NCBI GenBank assembly: GCA_963712465.1
Contig: CAVQHY010000005.1
Coordinates: 124,001 to 188,000 of the forward strand
Length of the DNA stretch: 64,000 bases
Direction of reading: 5' to 3'
DNA from: CAVQHY01 sp963712465
GTDB taxonomy: Bacteria > Actinomycetota > Thermoleophilia > Gaiellales > Gaiellaceae
The position numbers and the translations under genes were made by a program. The notes under the pieces were generated by a model that made no database searches, had not been told where the DNA came from, and saw nothing but the letters and a program-made list of their open reading frames with translations. Each line of letters begins with the position of its first letter. Position 1 is the stretch's first letter. Positions 55,901 to 64,000 of the stretch are shown here, one piece after another.

Positions 55901-56912
55901 TCAGGTCGCCCGCGTGAGCTCGGGCTGTGGGGCGCGCTTCGAGAGCCAGTTGCCGAGCGCGTGCACGACGAGCAGACCCACGACGAGGAGGCCAACGCCC
56001 ACGAGGATCTGGAAGCCGCGTTCCTCTGCCTCGAAGCCGACCTGCCCAGGCGCGGAGAGCAGCAGCACGAGCGAGAACGTGTACAGGCCGTACATGAGCC
56101 AGTACGTCTTGGCCTGCGTGAGCGCGATCACGAACACGACAGTGCCGACCGCAGTGAGCACCCAAGCGGGAGGGGAAACGATCGCGACAGGTATCGCGGC
56201 GGCGACTCCGAGCGAGGTGCCGATCGCCTTGCCGCGGATCCGGTCGCGCTTCCCCATCAGGATGTAGAGCACGAGGATCAGCACCGGTTCGGGAACCCAG
56301 TAGGGCTCCGTCCATCCCAACGCGACGCCAATCGAGGCGCTGGCACCCATGACCGCACCGAACGTCAGCGCGACGACCGCGGCAGCCGGAAGCGGCAGGC
56401 GCTGTCCCTCGACAACGTCTGGGACGCCGAACCGGCGCGCGACCACAACGCCGTAGAGCGTCGCGATCCCGACGATGACCCCCGTAGACCGTCGCGTTCC
56501 TTCCCGAAGCCTCGGGGACGACGAACGTGGCTGCGTACGGAATCATCAGCAGCGGCCCGAACCACCCGAAACGGATGCCAGCGCCCGCGATCACGCCCAC
56601 GACCGCGAGCAGTCCGGCCCACCACCAGCCGTAAGCGGTATAGGCACCGAGCCCTGCGGCGAGTCCCGTCCCTGGAGCGAGATAAGCCATCCGGCGCGTG
56701 CCACCGAGCTTCGCACCGACTCCGCCGAGCAGAAGCCCGGTGAACATCGCAGTAGCGCCGAACTCTCCGACGAGCGCCCACATCAGCAGCGCCGGAAGGA
56801 CGGCAACCACGACAACAGCGCCGACAACGTGGCCCGTTTTTCGTGCGCCCGACGGCTTGTCCACCGCATCCGCCGTAGCGGGGGTGTTCGGTGTGAACTC
56901 GGCGTCGCCCAC
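55901..56912 (-). pseudogene. FUSC-like multi-helix membrane protein (single frameshift)
   Basis: The first part from GTG 56912 encodes helices VVGAVVVVAVLPALLMWALV, FTGLLLGGVGAKLGG and GWWWAGLLAVVGVIAGAG. At a C5 run near 56479-56483 the frame shifts by one. The remainder continues to 55901 with VVALTFGAVMGASASIGVAL, VLILVLYILMGKRDRIRGKA and VLLLSAPGQVGFEAEERGFQ, matching FUSC/aromatic acid exporter-like proteins. The IRGKAIGTSLGVA segment is diagnostic of that group. Joining the parts gives about 337 residues. Confidence 0.7.
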
Positions 56913-57040
56913 CTACGCACGACCTCCCAGGTCCGGGGCGGCCGAGTATACGACGCGCTCACCCTCGGCCCCTGGACCCGGCACGCCAGGCGGTCGGCGC
57001 AATCGAGCTTCCAACCGGCCCGAGAGGCAGGTCAACCAAC

Positions 57041-57904
57041 GTGCCGAGCGGCGAACAGCTGTGGACGCGGAAAAGCGTCCGGGGTCTACGCGGGGTCTAC
57101 GCGCCTGTCGCGCTCGGCCTGCCGCTCCTGATCTCGCCACGCCTGAAGCGTCCGTTCCTTCGCCTGGCCGATCCGCCAGCCGCGCTCACTGGTCCAGTAC
57201 GCCTCGATCGCGCTCAGCTCGTTGTCGATCGTGACGAGGCGGCCTTCGACGAGCTGATCGCCGAGGCCGACGACGGGTTCGAGCGCACCTGGCGGACCCT
57301 CTGCCGCGTCGTCTTCCTCACCGTCATGGGCACGGGCATGCGGAGGGGCGAGATCCTCGGGCTCCGATGGCGGAACGTCCACCTGGCCGATCCGGACGGG
57401 GCGCGGCTCCACGTCAGGGAGACGATCGTCTGGGGCCAGCCGAGCAGCCCGAAGTCAGCGAAGGGCGAGCGGACGCTGTCGATCGGCCCCCGCCTCGCCG
57501 ACGAGCTGTTCCAGCACCGCGCCCGGACCGTCTACGCCGGGGACGACGAGGCCGTCTTCTGCCAGCCCTACAGCGGAGCCACGTTCGATCACAAGCGGTA
57601 CGGCGACACGCTCCAGCTCGCGCTCGACAGGGCTGGGGTCGAGAAGCGGATGCGACCGTTCCACGACGGGCGGCACTCCTCGATCACGAACTCGGCCGCC
57701 GCCGGGATGAGCCCGGCCGCCCTCATGGCCCGCGCAGGGCACGCCGACTTCGGCACCACACAGCGTTACATCGACCTGGCAGGCGAGACATTCCGGGCGG
57801 AGGCGGAGCTGCTCGAAGGCCGCCTCTGGGGCGACTTCGCTGCCAACTCCGCTGCCAAGTCACCCCTCCCTGTACCCGCTCTGGCAACGGAAACGAGCGA
57901 CTAG
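57041..57904 (+). pseudogene. Tyrosine integrase, catalytic domain only (N-terminally truncated)
   Basis: Phage-type integrases cut and join DNA with a catalytic Tyr. From about base 57230 the frame has FDELIAEADDGFERTWRTL, the first Arg in GTGMRRGEILGLRW, the HDGRHSSITN box (H-x-x-R) and ARAGHADFGTTQRYIDL with the second His and the Tyr nucleophile. The usual N-terminal arm and core-binding domains are missing. The first 60 codons are Pro/Arg-rich and look like the back of another gene. Its end lies 13 bp from the attachment repeat. Confidence 0.8.
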
Positions 57905-57917
57905 CAGGGGCTTCCCA

Positions 57918-57960
57918 ACAGGGCCGGAGAGACTCGAACTCTCAACCCCCGGTTTTGGAG
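57918..57960. repeat. Proximal attachment site within tRNA-Trp
   Basis: A 43-bp exact match to 53429-53471, coinciding with the 3' half of the intact tRNA-Trp gene. The element regenerated the tRNA on insertion. Confidence 0.9.
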
Positions 57961-57991
57961 ACCGGTGCTCTGCCAGTTGAGCTACGGCCCT
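57919..57991 (-). tRNA. tRNA-Trp (anticodon CCA)
   Basis: Read on the minus strand the cloverleaf is complete: acceptor AGGGCCG with CGGCCCT, D stem GCTC/GAGC, anticodon stem CCGGT/ACCGG with loop CTCCAAA (anticodon CCA), T stem GAGAG/CTCTC with TTCGAGT loop, and discriminator G73, as expected for bacterial tRNA-Trp. CCA is not encoded. It is probably essential, which explains why the element keeps it whole. Confidence 0.95.
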
Positions 57992-58046
57992 TCGCTGACC
58001 GAGGAAGTCTACCCCGGCGGGTTCTGCCCTCTCCTACACTCCGAGC

Positions 58047-58226
58047 ATGGCCGGAACGCGCCAGAAGCGGCCTGCGCTCGGAGCGCTCTTTCTCCTGCTC
58101 GCGCTCGGCTTCGCCGGAATCGCGTACGCGGCCGCCGTCGCCGGCGACGCGGCCTGGATCGTCGCTGGGGTGGCTGCGCTCCTCGCCGTCTGGATGGGCG
58201 AGCAGGCGTACCGCGCGCTCAGGTAG
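58047..58226 (+). CDS. Small two-helix membrane protein
   Basis: A 59-residue product: MAGTRQKRPALG, helix 1 ALFLLLALGFAGIAYAAAVA, helix 2 WIVAGVAALLAVWMGEQA. Small proteins of this kind are common between tRNA and sigma genes in actinobacteria. Function unknown. It ends 36 bp before the sigma factor gene. Confidence 0.65.
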   Translation: MAGTRQKRPALGALFLLLALGFAGIAYAAAVAGDAAWIVAGVAALLAVWMGEQAYRALR

Positions 58227-58262
58227 TAGGTATCGGGCCGCCGGAGCCGTATTCTCTTCCCG

Positions 58263-59057
58263 GTGGCCGAACGCCCCGACGATACCCAGTCGCTCTGGCA
58301 GGAGTACAAGCGCAACGGAGACCGCGCGGTCCGTGACCGGCTCATCCTCACCTACGCGCCGCTGGTCAAGTACGTCGCCGGCCGGCTCGGCAGCGGCCTG
58401 CCCGCTCACGTCGAGGAGGGAGATCTCGTCTCCTACGGCCTGCTCGGCCTGATCGGCGCGATCGAGCGGTTCGATCCCGAGCGCGACATCAAGTTCGAGA
58501 CCTACGCGATCGCCCGCATCAAGGGCTCGATCATCGACGAGCTTCGCTCGATGGACTGGGTGCCGCGCTCGGTCCGCGCCCGCGCCCGCGACATCGAGCG
58601 CGCGATCGCAGCGCTCGAGGCCAAGCTGATGCGCGCGCCCACGGACGCGGAGATCGCCGCCCGGCTCGGCGTCAGCGAGGAGGATCTCGACGAGTCCCTG
58701 CTCGAGATCTCGCGAACGTCGATCGCCGCGCTCGACGAGCTGTGGACCGGGTCGGGAACGGGCGGCGGCGACCCGGTGGCGCTGATCGACACCCTCGAGG
58801 ACACGGCGTCGCCCGAGCCGCAGGAGGCGATGGCGCACACCGAGCTGCGCGAGGCGCTCGCAGACGCGATTGCCCGCCTGCCCGAGCGGGAGAAGCTTGT
58901 CGTCACGCTCTACTACTACGAGGAGCTGACCCTGCGCGAGATCGGCGAGGTGCTCGGGGTGACCGAGTCGCGCGTGTCGCAGCTCCACACGAAGGCGATC
59001 CTCCGCCTCAAGGCGCGCCTCGGCGGCACCGTGCCGAGGGCGACCCTCGAGACATAG
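58263..59057 (+). CDS. whiG: FliA/WhiG family RNA polymerase sigma factor
   Basis: The 264-residue sigma-70 family protein has region 2 (about 25-95: YAPLVKYVAGRL, DLVSYGLLGLIGAIERFDPE, KFETYAIARIKGSIIDELRS), region 3 (about 110-160) and region 4 (about 205-255: LPEREKLVVTLYYYEELTLR and GVTESRVSQLHTKAILRLK). DWVPRSVR after region 2 is the FliA/WhiG hallmark. In Streptomyces WhiG drives early sporulation genes. No flagellar gene is in this window, so the regulon is open. Confidence 0.9.
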   Translation: MAERPDDTQSLWQEYKRNGDRAVRDRLILTYAPLVKYVAGRLGSGLPAHVEEGDLVSYGLLGLIGAIERFDPERDIKFETYAIARIKGSIIDELRSMDWVPRSVRARARDIERAIAALEAKLMRAPTDAEIAARLGVSEEDLDESLLEISRTSIAALDELWTGSGTGGGDPVALIDTLEDTASPEPQEAMAHTELREALADAIARLPEREKLVVTLYYYEELTLREIGEVLGVTESRVSQLHTKAILRLKARLGGTVPRATLET

Positions 59058-59178
59058 CGGACACGTGAGCGCCGATCGGGTGGAGCAGTCTGCTCGCGTC
59101 GTGCCTCGCTGCCCTCGTGACGACTCTCTGTGTTAGGCCGGCTGGGAAACCCGTTCACCACGATAGACTCGACGGCCC

Positions 59179-61227
59179 ATGCCTCACGAGTCCTCTTCGA
59201 TCCGCAACGTCGCCGTCGTCGGCCACAGGGGGAGCGGCAAGACCTCGCTCGTCGAGGCGCTCCTCTTCCAGGGTGGCGCGACCAACCGGCTCGGCACGAT
59301 CGAGCAGAGCTCCACCGTGTCCGACTGGGACGAGGAGGAGCACAAGCGGCAGATGTCGCTGTCGGCGTCCGTCTGCCACGTCGAGTGGAGCGGCGCGAAG
59401 CTCAACCTCGTCGACCTGCCGGGCGATCCAGGATTCCAGGCCGACACGCTCGCCGCGTTCCGAGTCGTCGAAGGCGCCCTCTTCGTGGTCAACGCCGTCA
59501 ACGGCGTCGAGGTGCAAACCGCCCGCCTCTGGGGCCGTTGCGCTCGTCGCGGGATCTCACGTCTCGCGTTCGTGAACATGCTCGACCGCGAGCGCGCCGA
59601 CTTCTTCACCGTGCTCGAAGCCATGCAGGAGCAGCTGTCCGAGCACTGCGTCGCGGTTCAGATCCCGATCGGCAGCGAGCACGAGCTCACGGGGGTCGTC
59701 GATCTGCTGCACATGCGCGCTTACACGGCCCCGGAAGGAGAGCGAGAGGGGTCGCCGGCCGAGCTTCCCGCTGACGTCGCCGATCAGGCTGCCGAGTACC
59801 GGACGAAGCTCGTCGAGTCGATCGTCGAGACCGACGAGGGGATCATGGAGCGGTACCTGGCGGACGAGGAGATCTCCGGCGAGGAGCTGACGGCGGCGCT
59901 CGAGAAGGCGGTCGAGAACGGCGACGTCTTCCCGGTCGCCTGCGGCTCGGCGACGCAGAACCTCGGCACGACCGCCCTCCTCGACCTGCTCGTCGAGTCG
60001 GTGCCCTCCCCGGCCGACAAGCCGCTTCCCGTCACCGTCGAGGCCGGCGCAGCCGTCTACGTCTTCAAGACCGTCGCCGACGCGTTCGCGGGCAGGATCA
60101 ACGTCTTTCGCGTCCTCACCGGCGCGGTCGGCCACGACGCGAACCTGCTCAACTCGCGCACGCATGGAAAGGAGCGGATCGGCCAGGTGCTCCTGCTTCA
60201 GGGCAAGGAGCACCATCAGCTGGACGGCTTCGCCGCCGGCGACATCGGCGCGGTCGCCAAGCTGAAGGACGTGATGACCGGTGACCTGCTCGTCTCCGAG
60301 GACAAGCCGGCCGAGATCGAGCCGCTCGAGTTCCCGCAGCCGGTGATGAGCTTCGCGATCACGCCGAAGGCGAAGGGCGACGAGGAGAAGGCCACGGCGG
60401 CGCTTCGGCGCCTGTCCGAGGAGGATCCGACGCTCGTCCTCCGGCGCGACCAGCAGACGGGCGAGCAGCTGCTCGCGGGGATGAGCCAGATGCACGTCGA
60501 GGTGGCGATCGAGCGGCTCAAGCGGCGTTTCGGCGTCGAGGTCGAGCTCCACCAGCCACGCGTCCCGTACCTCGAGACGATCCGCAAGGAGTCGCGCGCG
60601 CGCCACCGCTACAAGAAGCAGACGGGCGGCCGCGGCCAGTTCGGCGACTGCGAGATCGTGCTGGAGCCGCTGGACGGGCACGAGGGGTACGAGTTCGTCG
60701 ACAAGATCGTGGGCGGCGTCATCCCGCAGGGCTTCCGGCCCGCCGTCGACAAGGGGATTCAGGAGGCGATGCAGCACGGCGAGCTCGCGGGAGCTCCCGT
60801 TCAGGGCGTCCGGGTGCGGCTCGTCGACGGGCAGTACCACAACGTCGACTCATCGGAGATGGCGTTCAAGATCGCCGGCTCGATGGCGTTCAAGGACGCC
60901 TACGCGAAGGCCGATCCCGTGCTCCTCGAGCCGATCATGGCGCTCGACGCGACCGTCCCCGACGAGACGGTCGGGGCGGTCAACGGCGACCTCAACTCGC
61001 GCCGCGGGCGGCTGCTCGGGATGGATCCGGCCGGCGGCATGACGACGATCCACGCCGAGGTGCCGATGGCCGAGATCCTGACCTACTCGCAGTCGCTGAC
61101 GTCCTTGACGGGCGGCCGCGGCGACTACACCATGACCTTCCTGCGCTACGAGGAGGTTCCGACGCACATCGCGCAGAAGGTGATCGACGAGACGAAGAGG
61201 GAGCGCGAGGAGGCGAAGGCGTCCTAG
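59179..61227 (+). CDS. Elongation factor G-like GTPase (second EF-G type)
   Basis: The 682-residue protein has the EF-G domain order. G1 is GHRGSGKTSLVE (about 14-25) and G3 is DLPGDPGFQAD. In the G4 position it reads FVNMLDRERAD where canonical EF-G has NKMD. Later segments LLAGMSQMHVEVAIERLKRR, RGQFGDCEIVLEPL and GRRGRL-like RRGRLLGMDP are typical. The canonical fusA is usually with rpsL and rpsG; this is the actinobacterial EF-G-like paralogue, with a role in translocation, recycling or stress not settled. Confidence 0.88.
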   Translation: MPHESSSIRNVAVVGHRGSGKTSLVEALLFQGGATNRLGTIEQSSTVSDWDEEEHKRQMSLSASVCHVEWSGAKLNLVDLPGDPGFQADTLAAFRVVEGALFVVNAVNGVEVQTARLWGRCARRGISRLAFVNMLDRERADFFTVLEAMQEQLSEHCVAVQIPIGSEHELTGVVDLLHMRAYTAPEGEREGSPAELPADVADQAAEYRTKLVESIVETDEGIMERYLADEEISGEELTAALEKAVENGDVFPVACGSATQNLGTTALLDLLVESVPSPADKPLPVTVEAGAAVYVFKTVADAFAGRINVFRVLTGAVGHDANLLNSRTHGKERIGQVLLLQGKEHHQLDGFAAGDIGAVAKLKDVMTGDLLVSEDKPAEIEPLEFPQPVMSFAITPKAKGDEEKATAALRRLSEEDPTLVLRRDQQTGEQLLAGMSQMHVEVAIERLKRRFGVEVELHQPRVPYLETIRKESRARHRYKKQTGGRGQFGDCEIVLEPLDGHEGYEFVDKIVGGVIPQGFRPAVDKGIQEAMQHGELAGAPVQGVRVRLVDGQYHNVDSSEMAFKIAGSMAFKDAYAKADPVLLEPIMALDATVPDETVGAVNGDLNSRRGRLLGMDPAGGMTTIHAEVPMAEILTYSQSLTSLTGGRGDYTMTFLRYEEVPTHIAQKVIDETKREREEAKAS

Positions 61228-61239
61228 GGACGTCCGACG

Positions 61240-61869
61240 ATGCCGGTCGTCAAAAAACAGGACGTCAATCAGATCTGCGGGGTCTGCCACCGCACGCTGC
61301 TGCTCGGCGAGCAGACGACGCGGTACTCCCCTGGCCACGAGGAGTGGCTCGAGGTGTGCGCTCTCTGCTCCGACACGGCGCTCGAGCGCGGCTGGATCCG
61401 GGAGGGCAGCCCGGCGACTCCGCTCGTCGCGTACGCAGAGCGCAGACGGCGTCGCTTCGGGCTCGCGAGCCTCGGTGGGTTGATCGACGGCCGCCGCGTC
61501 GAGCCGGAGCCGACGATCGTCTCCGAGCCGATGCTCCGCCGCCTCTCCGAGCCCGAGCAGGCGATGGTGGAGGCGGCCGAGCTGTTCAACGCAAGCTCGT
61601 TTCGTCGCACCGTGTCCGGAATCCAGCGGAGCCTCGACGACGCGCAGGTGAGCCTCGTGCCCTTCTCCGGGGTGAACCCGGAGGTCGTGATCACGGTCGC
61701 CTGGGACATCTCCTGGTACCAGTACCGCGTTGCCCTCGATGGGGCGTCGTCGCCGGTGAAGCTCGCCGACCGCGGCTACGAGCTGGAGCATCTCGACGAG
61801 CGCTTCCGCGAGTGGAACGGCTACCTCGAGGCCGAAGGCAGGGTCGTTCCGGACATTCCGCGGCTGTGA
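61240..61869 (+). CDS. Hypothetical protein with N-terminal four-cysteine zinc-ribbon-like motif
   Basis: The 209-residue protein has CGVCHRTLLLGEQ and CALCSDTALERGW near residues 13-55: two C-x2-C pairs that could bind zinc. A basic linker (YAERRRRRFG) and a C-terminal domain with ISWYQYRVALDG and FREWNGYLEAEGR follow. I do not recognise a named family. It follows the EF-G-like gene by 12 bp and overlaps the next small gene by four bases. Confidence 0.65.
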   Translation: MPVVKKQDVNQICGVCHRTLLLGEQTTRYSPGHEEWLEVCALCSDTALERGWIREGSPATPLVAYAERRRRRFGLASLGGLIDGRRVEPEPTIVSEPMLRRLSEPEQAMVEAAELFNASSFRRTVSGIQRSLDDAQVSLVPFSGVNPEVVITVAWDISWYQYRVALDGASSPVKLADRGYELEHLDERFREWNGYLEAEGRVVPDIPRL

Positions 61870-62087
61870 TCTACTGCGTCGTCCCGCCGGAGCTCGCCGA
61901 CCAGCTCTACGACCGGCTGGTCGAGTACTACAAGGACAATCCCGACGTCCAGGTGATCGTCGACCGGCGAAGCGGACCGGATCGCCGCCAGGGCGAGGCC
62001 GGCCCGCCCGGAAAGCGTGAGACCCGGGACCGGCGGCGCGGGCGGGCCATGGGCACGTTCCCCTCGGTCGATCCGCCGGACGCGTGA
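61866..62087 (+). CDS. Small protein with DRR-x(n)-DRR motif
   Basis: The 73-residue product starts VIYCVVPPELADQLYDRLVE and has VIVDRRSGPDRR, then RRGRAMGTFPSVDPP. Such small D-R-R proteins are found in actinobacteria without a known role. GTG at 61866 overlaps the previous stop (GTGA), and the end overlaps the dehydrogenase start, so it is a real expressed gene in this operon. Confidence 0.65.
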   Translation: MIYCVVPPELADQLYDRLVEYYKDNPDVQVIVDRRSGPDRRQGEAGPPGKRETRDRRRGRAMGTFPSVDPPDA

Positions 62088-63580
62088 GCGCGACCGCAGC
62101 CCGCAGCCATCGGAATTACGTCGGCGGCGAGTGGGTCGACGCCGCGTCGGGAGAGACGTTCGAGTCGGTCGAGCCTGCGACCGGCGAGCCGCTCGGCTCC
62201 TTCCCGCGCTCCTCGGACGAGGACGTCGACCGTGCCGTCGCCGCCGCCAAGGAGGCGTTCGCCGACTGGCGGCTCGTCCCCGCGCCCGAGCGCGGCACGA
62301 TCCTCCTGCGATTCGCGCGGCTCCTGGAGGACGAGAAGACCGAGCTCACGGAGCTGATGAGCCACGAGATGGGCAAGGTGCTCGCGGAGGCGGGCGGCGA
62401 CGTCCAGGAGGCGATCGACATGTCGATCTACATGGCCGGCGAGGGCCGGCGCCTCTTCGGGCACACGACCCCGTCCGAGCTTCGCAACAAGTTCCAGATG
62501 AGCGTGCGGATGCCCGTCGGCGTCGTCGGCGTGATCACGCCCTGGAACTTCCCGATCGCGATTCCCGCGTGGAAGATGGCGCCGGCACTCGTCTGCGGCA
62601 ACACCGTCGTCTTCAAGCCGGCCGAGGACACGCCGCTCCTCGCGGAGCGCTTCGTCGAGCTGCTCGGCGAGGCGGGGGTACCCGCGGGCGTCGTCAACAT
62701 CGTCCACGGCTTCGGCGAGGAAGCAGGCGACCAGCTCGTTCGGCACCCGGACGTCCCGGTGATCACGTTCACCGGCTCGCGCGAGACGGGCGTGCTCGTG
62801 ACGAAGAACGCGGCCGACGAGCTCAAGCACGTCCACCTCGAGCTCGGCGGCAAGAACGGGATCGTCGTCATGGACGACGCCGACCTCGATCTCGCCGTCG
62901 AGGGCATCGTGTGGTCTGCGTTCGGGACGACCGGCCAGCGCTGCACTGCGGCGAGTCGTGTGATCGCGCACGAGCGGGTCTACGACGAGCTCGCCAAGCG
63001 GCTCGTCGCGCGGGCCGAGGGCATGCGGATCGGGCCCGGCTGGCTTCCCGACACCGACCTCGGCCCGGTGATCAACCGCGAGGCGCTCGACAGGATCGAC
63101 TCGTACACGCGGGTCGGCGCGGACGAGGGCGCGTCGCTCCTGACCGGCGGCGAGCCCGCCACCGACGGCGACCTCGGGCGCGGCGCCTACTACCGCCCGA
63201 CGATCTTCGGCGACGTCGACCCCGCGATGCGGATCGCGCAGGAGGAGATCTTCGGACCGACCACCGCCCTGATCCGGGTGCGCGACCTCGACGAGGCGAT
63301 CCGCGTCGCGAACGGGATCCGCTACGGCCTGTCGTCGTCGATCTTCACGCGCGACGTCAACGCGGCATTTCGCGCGATGCGCGACCTCGAGGCCGGGATC
63401 ACCTACGTCAACGCCGGGACGACGGGCGCCGAGGTGCACTTGCCGTTCGGCGGCGTCAAGGGAACGGGCAACGGCCACCGCGAGGCAGGCCAGGCCGCGC
63501 TCGACGTCTTCACCGAGTGGAAGTCGATCTACGTCGACTACTCCGGCACGCTCCAGCGCGCGCAGATCGACAACCAGTGA
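62084..63580 (+). CDS. Aldehyde dehydrogenase, aminoadipate-semialdehyde type (ALDH7-like)
   Basis: The 498-residue enzyme oxidises an aldehyde with NAD(P)+. Motifs are TPWNFPIAIPAWKMAPAL, FTGSRETGVLV, the Glu in LELGGKNG (about 263), the catalytic Cys in TTGQRCTAASR (about 292), and EEIFGPTTALI. The tail NAGTTGAEVHLPFGGVKGTG matches L-aminoadipate/piperideine-6-carboxylate dehydrogenases, so lysine degradation is the likely pathway. GTG at 62084 overlaps the preceding gene by four bases. Confidence 0.9.
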   Translation: MSATAARSHRNYVGGEWVDAASGETFESVEPATGEPLGSFPRSSDEDVDRAVAAAKEAFADWRLVPAPERGTILLRFARLLEDEKTELTELMSHEMGKVLAEAGGDVQEAIDMSIYMAGEGRRLFGHTTPSELRNKFQMSVRMPVGVVGVITPWNFPIAIPAWKMAPALVCGNTVVFKPAEDTPLLAERFVELLGEAGVPAGVVNIVHGFGEEAGDQLVRHPDVPVITFTGSRETGVLVTKNAADELKHVHLELGGKNGIVVMDDADLDLAVEGIVWSAFGTTGQRCTAASRVIAHERVYDELAKRLVARAEGMRIGPGWLPDTDLGPVINREALDRIDSYTRVGADEGASLLTGGEPATDGDLGRGAYYRPTIFGDVDPAMRIAQEEIFGPTTALIRVRDLDEAIRVANGIRYGLSSSIFTRDVNAAFRAMRDLEAGITYVNAGTTGAEVHLPFGGVKGTGNGHREAGQAALDVFTEWKSIYVDYSGTLQRAQIDNQ

Positions 63581-63933
63581 TCGACAAGGTCAACCTCGCC
63601 GAGAAGCTCGCGAGTTTCGACGAGCTCTTCAGCCCCAGGATCGTGGCCCGCTACAACGACGAGAAGATCCAGGTGGCGAAGACGAAAGGCGAGTTCGTCT
63701 GGCACTCGCACCCGGACACGGACGACCTCTTTCTCGTCGTCTCCGGGACGCTTCACGTCGACCTCCGCGACGGCACGGTCGAGGTCGGCCCGGGGGAGCT
63801 GCTCGTCGTGCCGCGCGGCGTCGAGCACCGGCCGCGTGCCGACCAGGAGGTTCAACTCGTCCTGATCGAGCGGCAGGGCACGCCCAACACCGGCGACGCC
63901 GATGCCGAGGCGGCGCCGGAGGTCGAGATCTGA
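63577..63933 (+). CDS. Cupin-2 domain protein
   Basis: The 118-residue single-domain cupin has FVWHSHPDTDDLFLVVSGTL, which provides His and Asp/Glu ligands, then VEVGPGELLVVPRGVEHRP with the last His. Many such proteins bind metals and act as isomerases or dioxygenases. GTG at 63577 overlaps the dehydrogenase stop (GTGA), so it is translationally coupled. A role close to the aldehyde substrate is plausible. Confidence 0.85.
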   Translation: MIDKVNLAEKLASFDELFSPRIVARYNDEKIQVAKTKGEFVWHSHPDTDDLFLVVSGTLHVDLRDGTVEVGPGELLVVPRGVEHRPRADQEVQLVLIERQGTPNTGDADAEAAPEVEI

Positions 63934-64000
63934 ACCGCAAGCTCGTCGTCTTCGTGCCTCGCGACGCGCTCGACGGCGTTCGGGAGGCGCTCTTCGCTGC
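63930..64000 (+). CDS. Start of a further gene, possibly Nif3/CutA-like (cut by window end)
   Basis: The open frame after the cupin gene reads LNRKLVVFVPRDALDGVREA, which resembles the KLVVFVPxxxLDxVREALFA segment of Nif3/YqfO or CutA-like proteins. The start is uncertain: CTG at 63930 overlapping the stop, or GTG at 63954. Only about 23 codons are visible. Confidence 0.4.
   Translation, partial: MNRKLVVFVPRDALDGVREALFA

Larger units (their letters stand above)
53430..57960. mobile_element. Degenerate integrative element in tRNA-Trp
   Basis: The roughly 4.5-kb segment is bounded by 43-bp direct repeats of the tRNA-Trp 3' half, and a tyrosine integrase remnant lies 14 bp from the intact tRNA. 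That is the classic layout of a site-specific integrative element. Cargo is a TetR regulator with a palindromic promoter site, a 127-residue unknown protein, a frameshifted FUSC-like gene and a hairpin-rich region. No transfer, replication or capsid genes are seen, so it is probably immobile. Confidence 0.85.

Overview
The window is high-GC (about 70%) bacterial DNA from an actinobacterium, most likely a soil member of class Thermoleophilia (Gaiellales or Solirubrobacterales type). This rests on the core gene order smc-ftsY-ffh-rpsP-khpA-rimM-trmD-lepB-rplS-rnhB-yraN-comM-dprA, a WhiG-type sigma factor, many GTG starts, a form I CO dehydrogenase and many dipeptide-type ABC systems. The assignment is inferred from gene content; no 16S gene is present.

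Layout. 0-11.1 kb: plus-strand housekeeping block (chromosome structuring, SRP targeting, ribosome proteins and maturation, signal peptidase, RNase HII, competence/recombination). 11.1-15.9 kb: minus-strand coxM-coxS-coxL-xdhC operon for a form I aerobic CO dehydrogenase, whose XdhC carries a C-terminal YHS domain. 16-23.2 kb: mixed small-molecule genes (methyltransferase, kelch protein, FAD amine oxidase, GST, cupin-TPR, GrpB, cysteine dioxygenase, amidohydrolase, Zn alcohol dehydrogenase). 23.3-31.9 kb: one long minus-strand operon with a lipoprotein, two permeases, a double ABC ATPase, a Zn alcohol dehydrogenase, a formaldehyde-activating-enzyme homologue and an enolase-superfamily enzyme. 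Its transport genes carry at least a dozen one-base frameshifts. 32-35 kb: divergent IclR regulator and CocE/NonD hydrolase. 35-42.8 kb: a second minus-strand operon (creatininase, S66 peptidase, complete dipeptide-type ABC transporter). 42.8-48.7 kb: amidohydrolase, Rieske protein, RibD-like reductase, then an ammonia-lyase homologue without the MIO triad coupled to a short MetE-like enzyme and divergent from an ATP-grasp ligase. 48.7-53.3 kb: DHA2 exporter, small proteins, LytR-CpsA-Psr protein, DUF4234-like protein.

53.43-57.96 kb is a degenerate integrated element in the 3' half of tRNA-Trp. It has 43-bp direct repeats at its ends, an integrase remnant beside the intact tRNA, a TetR regulator with a 20-bp palindrome inside a promoter, a frameshifted FUSC-like membrane gene, and about 340 bp of hairpin-rich DNA without a convincing gene. 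58-64 kb returns to core-type genes: WhiG-like sigma, a second EF-G-like GTPase, two small coupled hypotheticals, an aminoadipate-semialdehyde-type aldehyde dehydrogenase, a cupin and the start of another gene.

The physiology suggested is scavenging: CO as an energy supplement, plus two peptide-type ABC uptake operons with attached amidases and dehydrogenases, one of which implies formaldehyde release. The best candidates for undescribed biology are the MIO-less lyase/MetE-like/ATP-grasp cluster (44.96-48.72 kb), the transporter-ADH-Fae-enolase operon (23.35-31.85 kb) and the hairpin-rich locus in the tRNA-Trp element.
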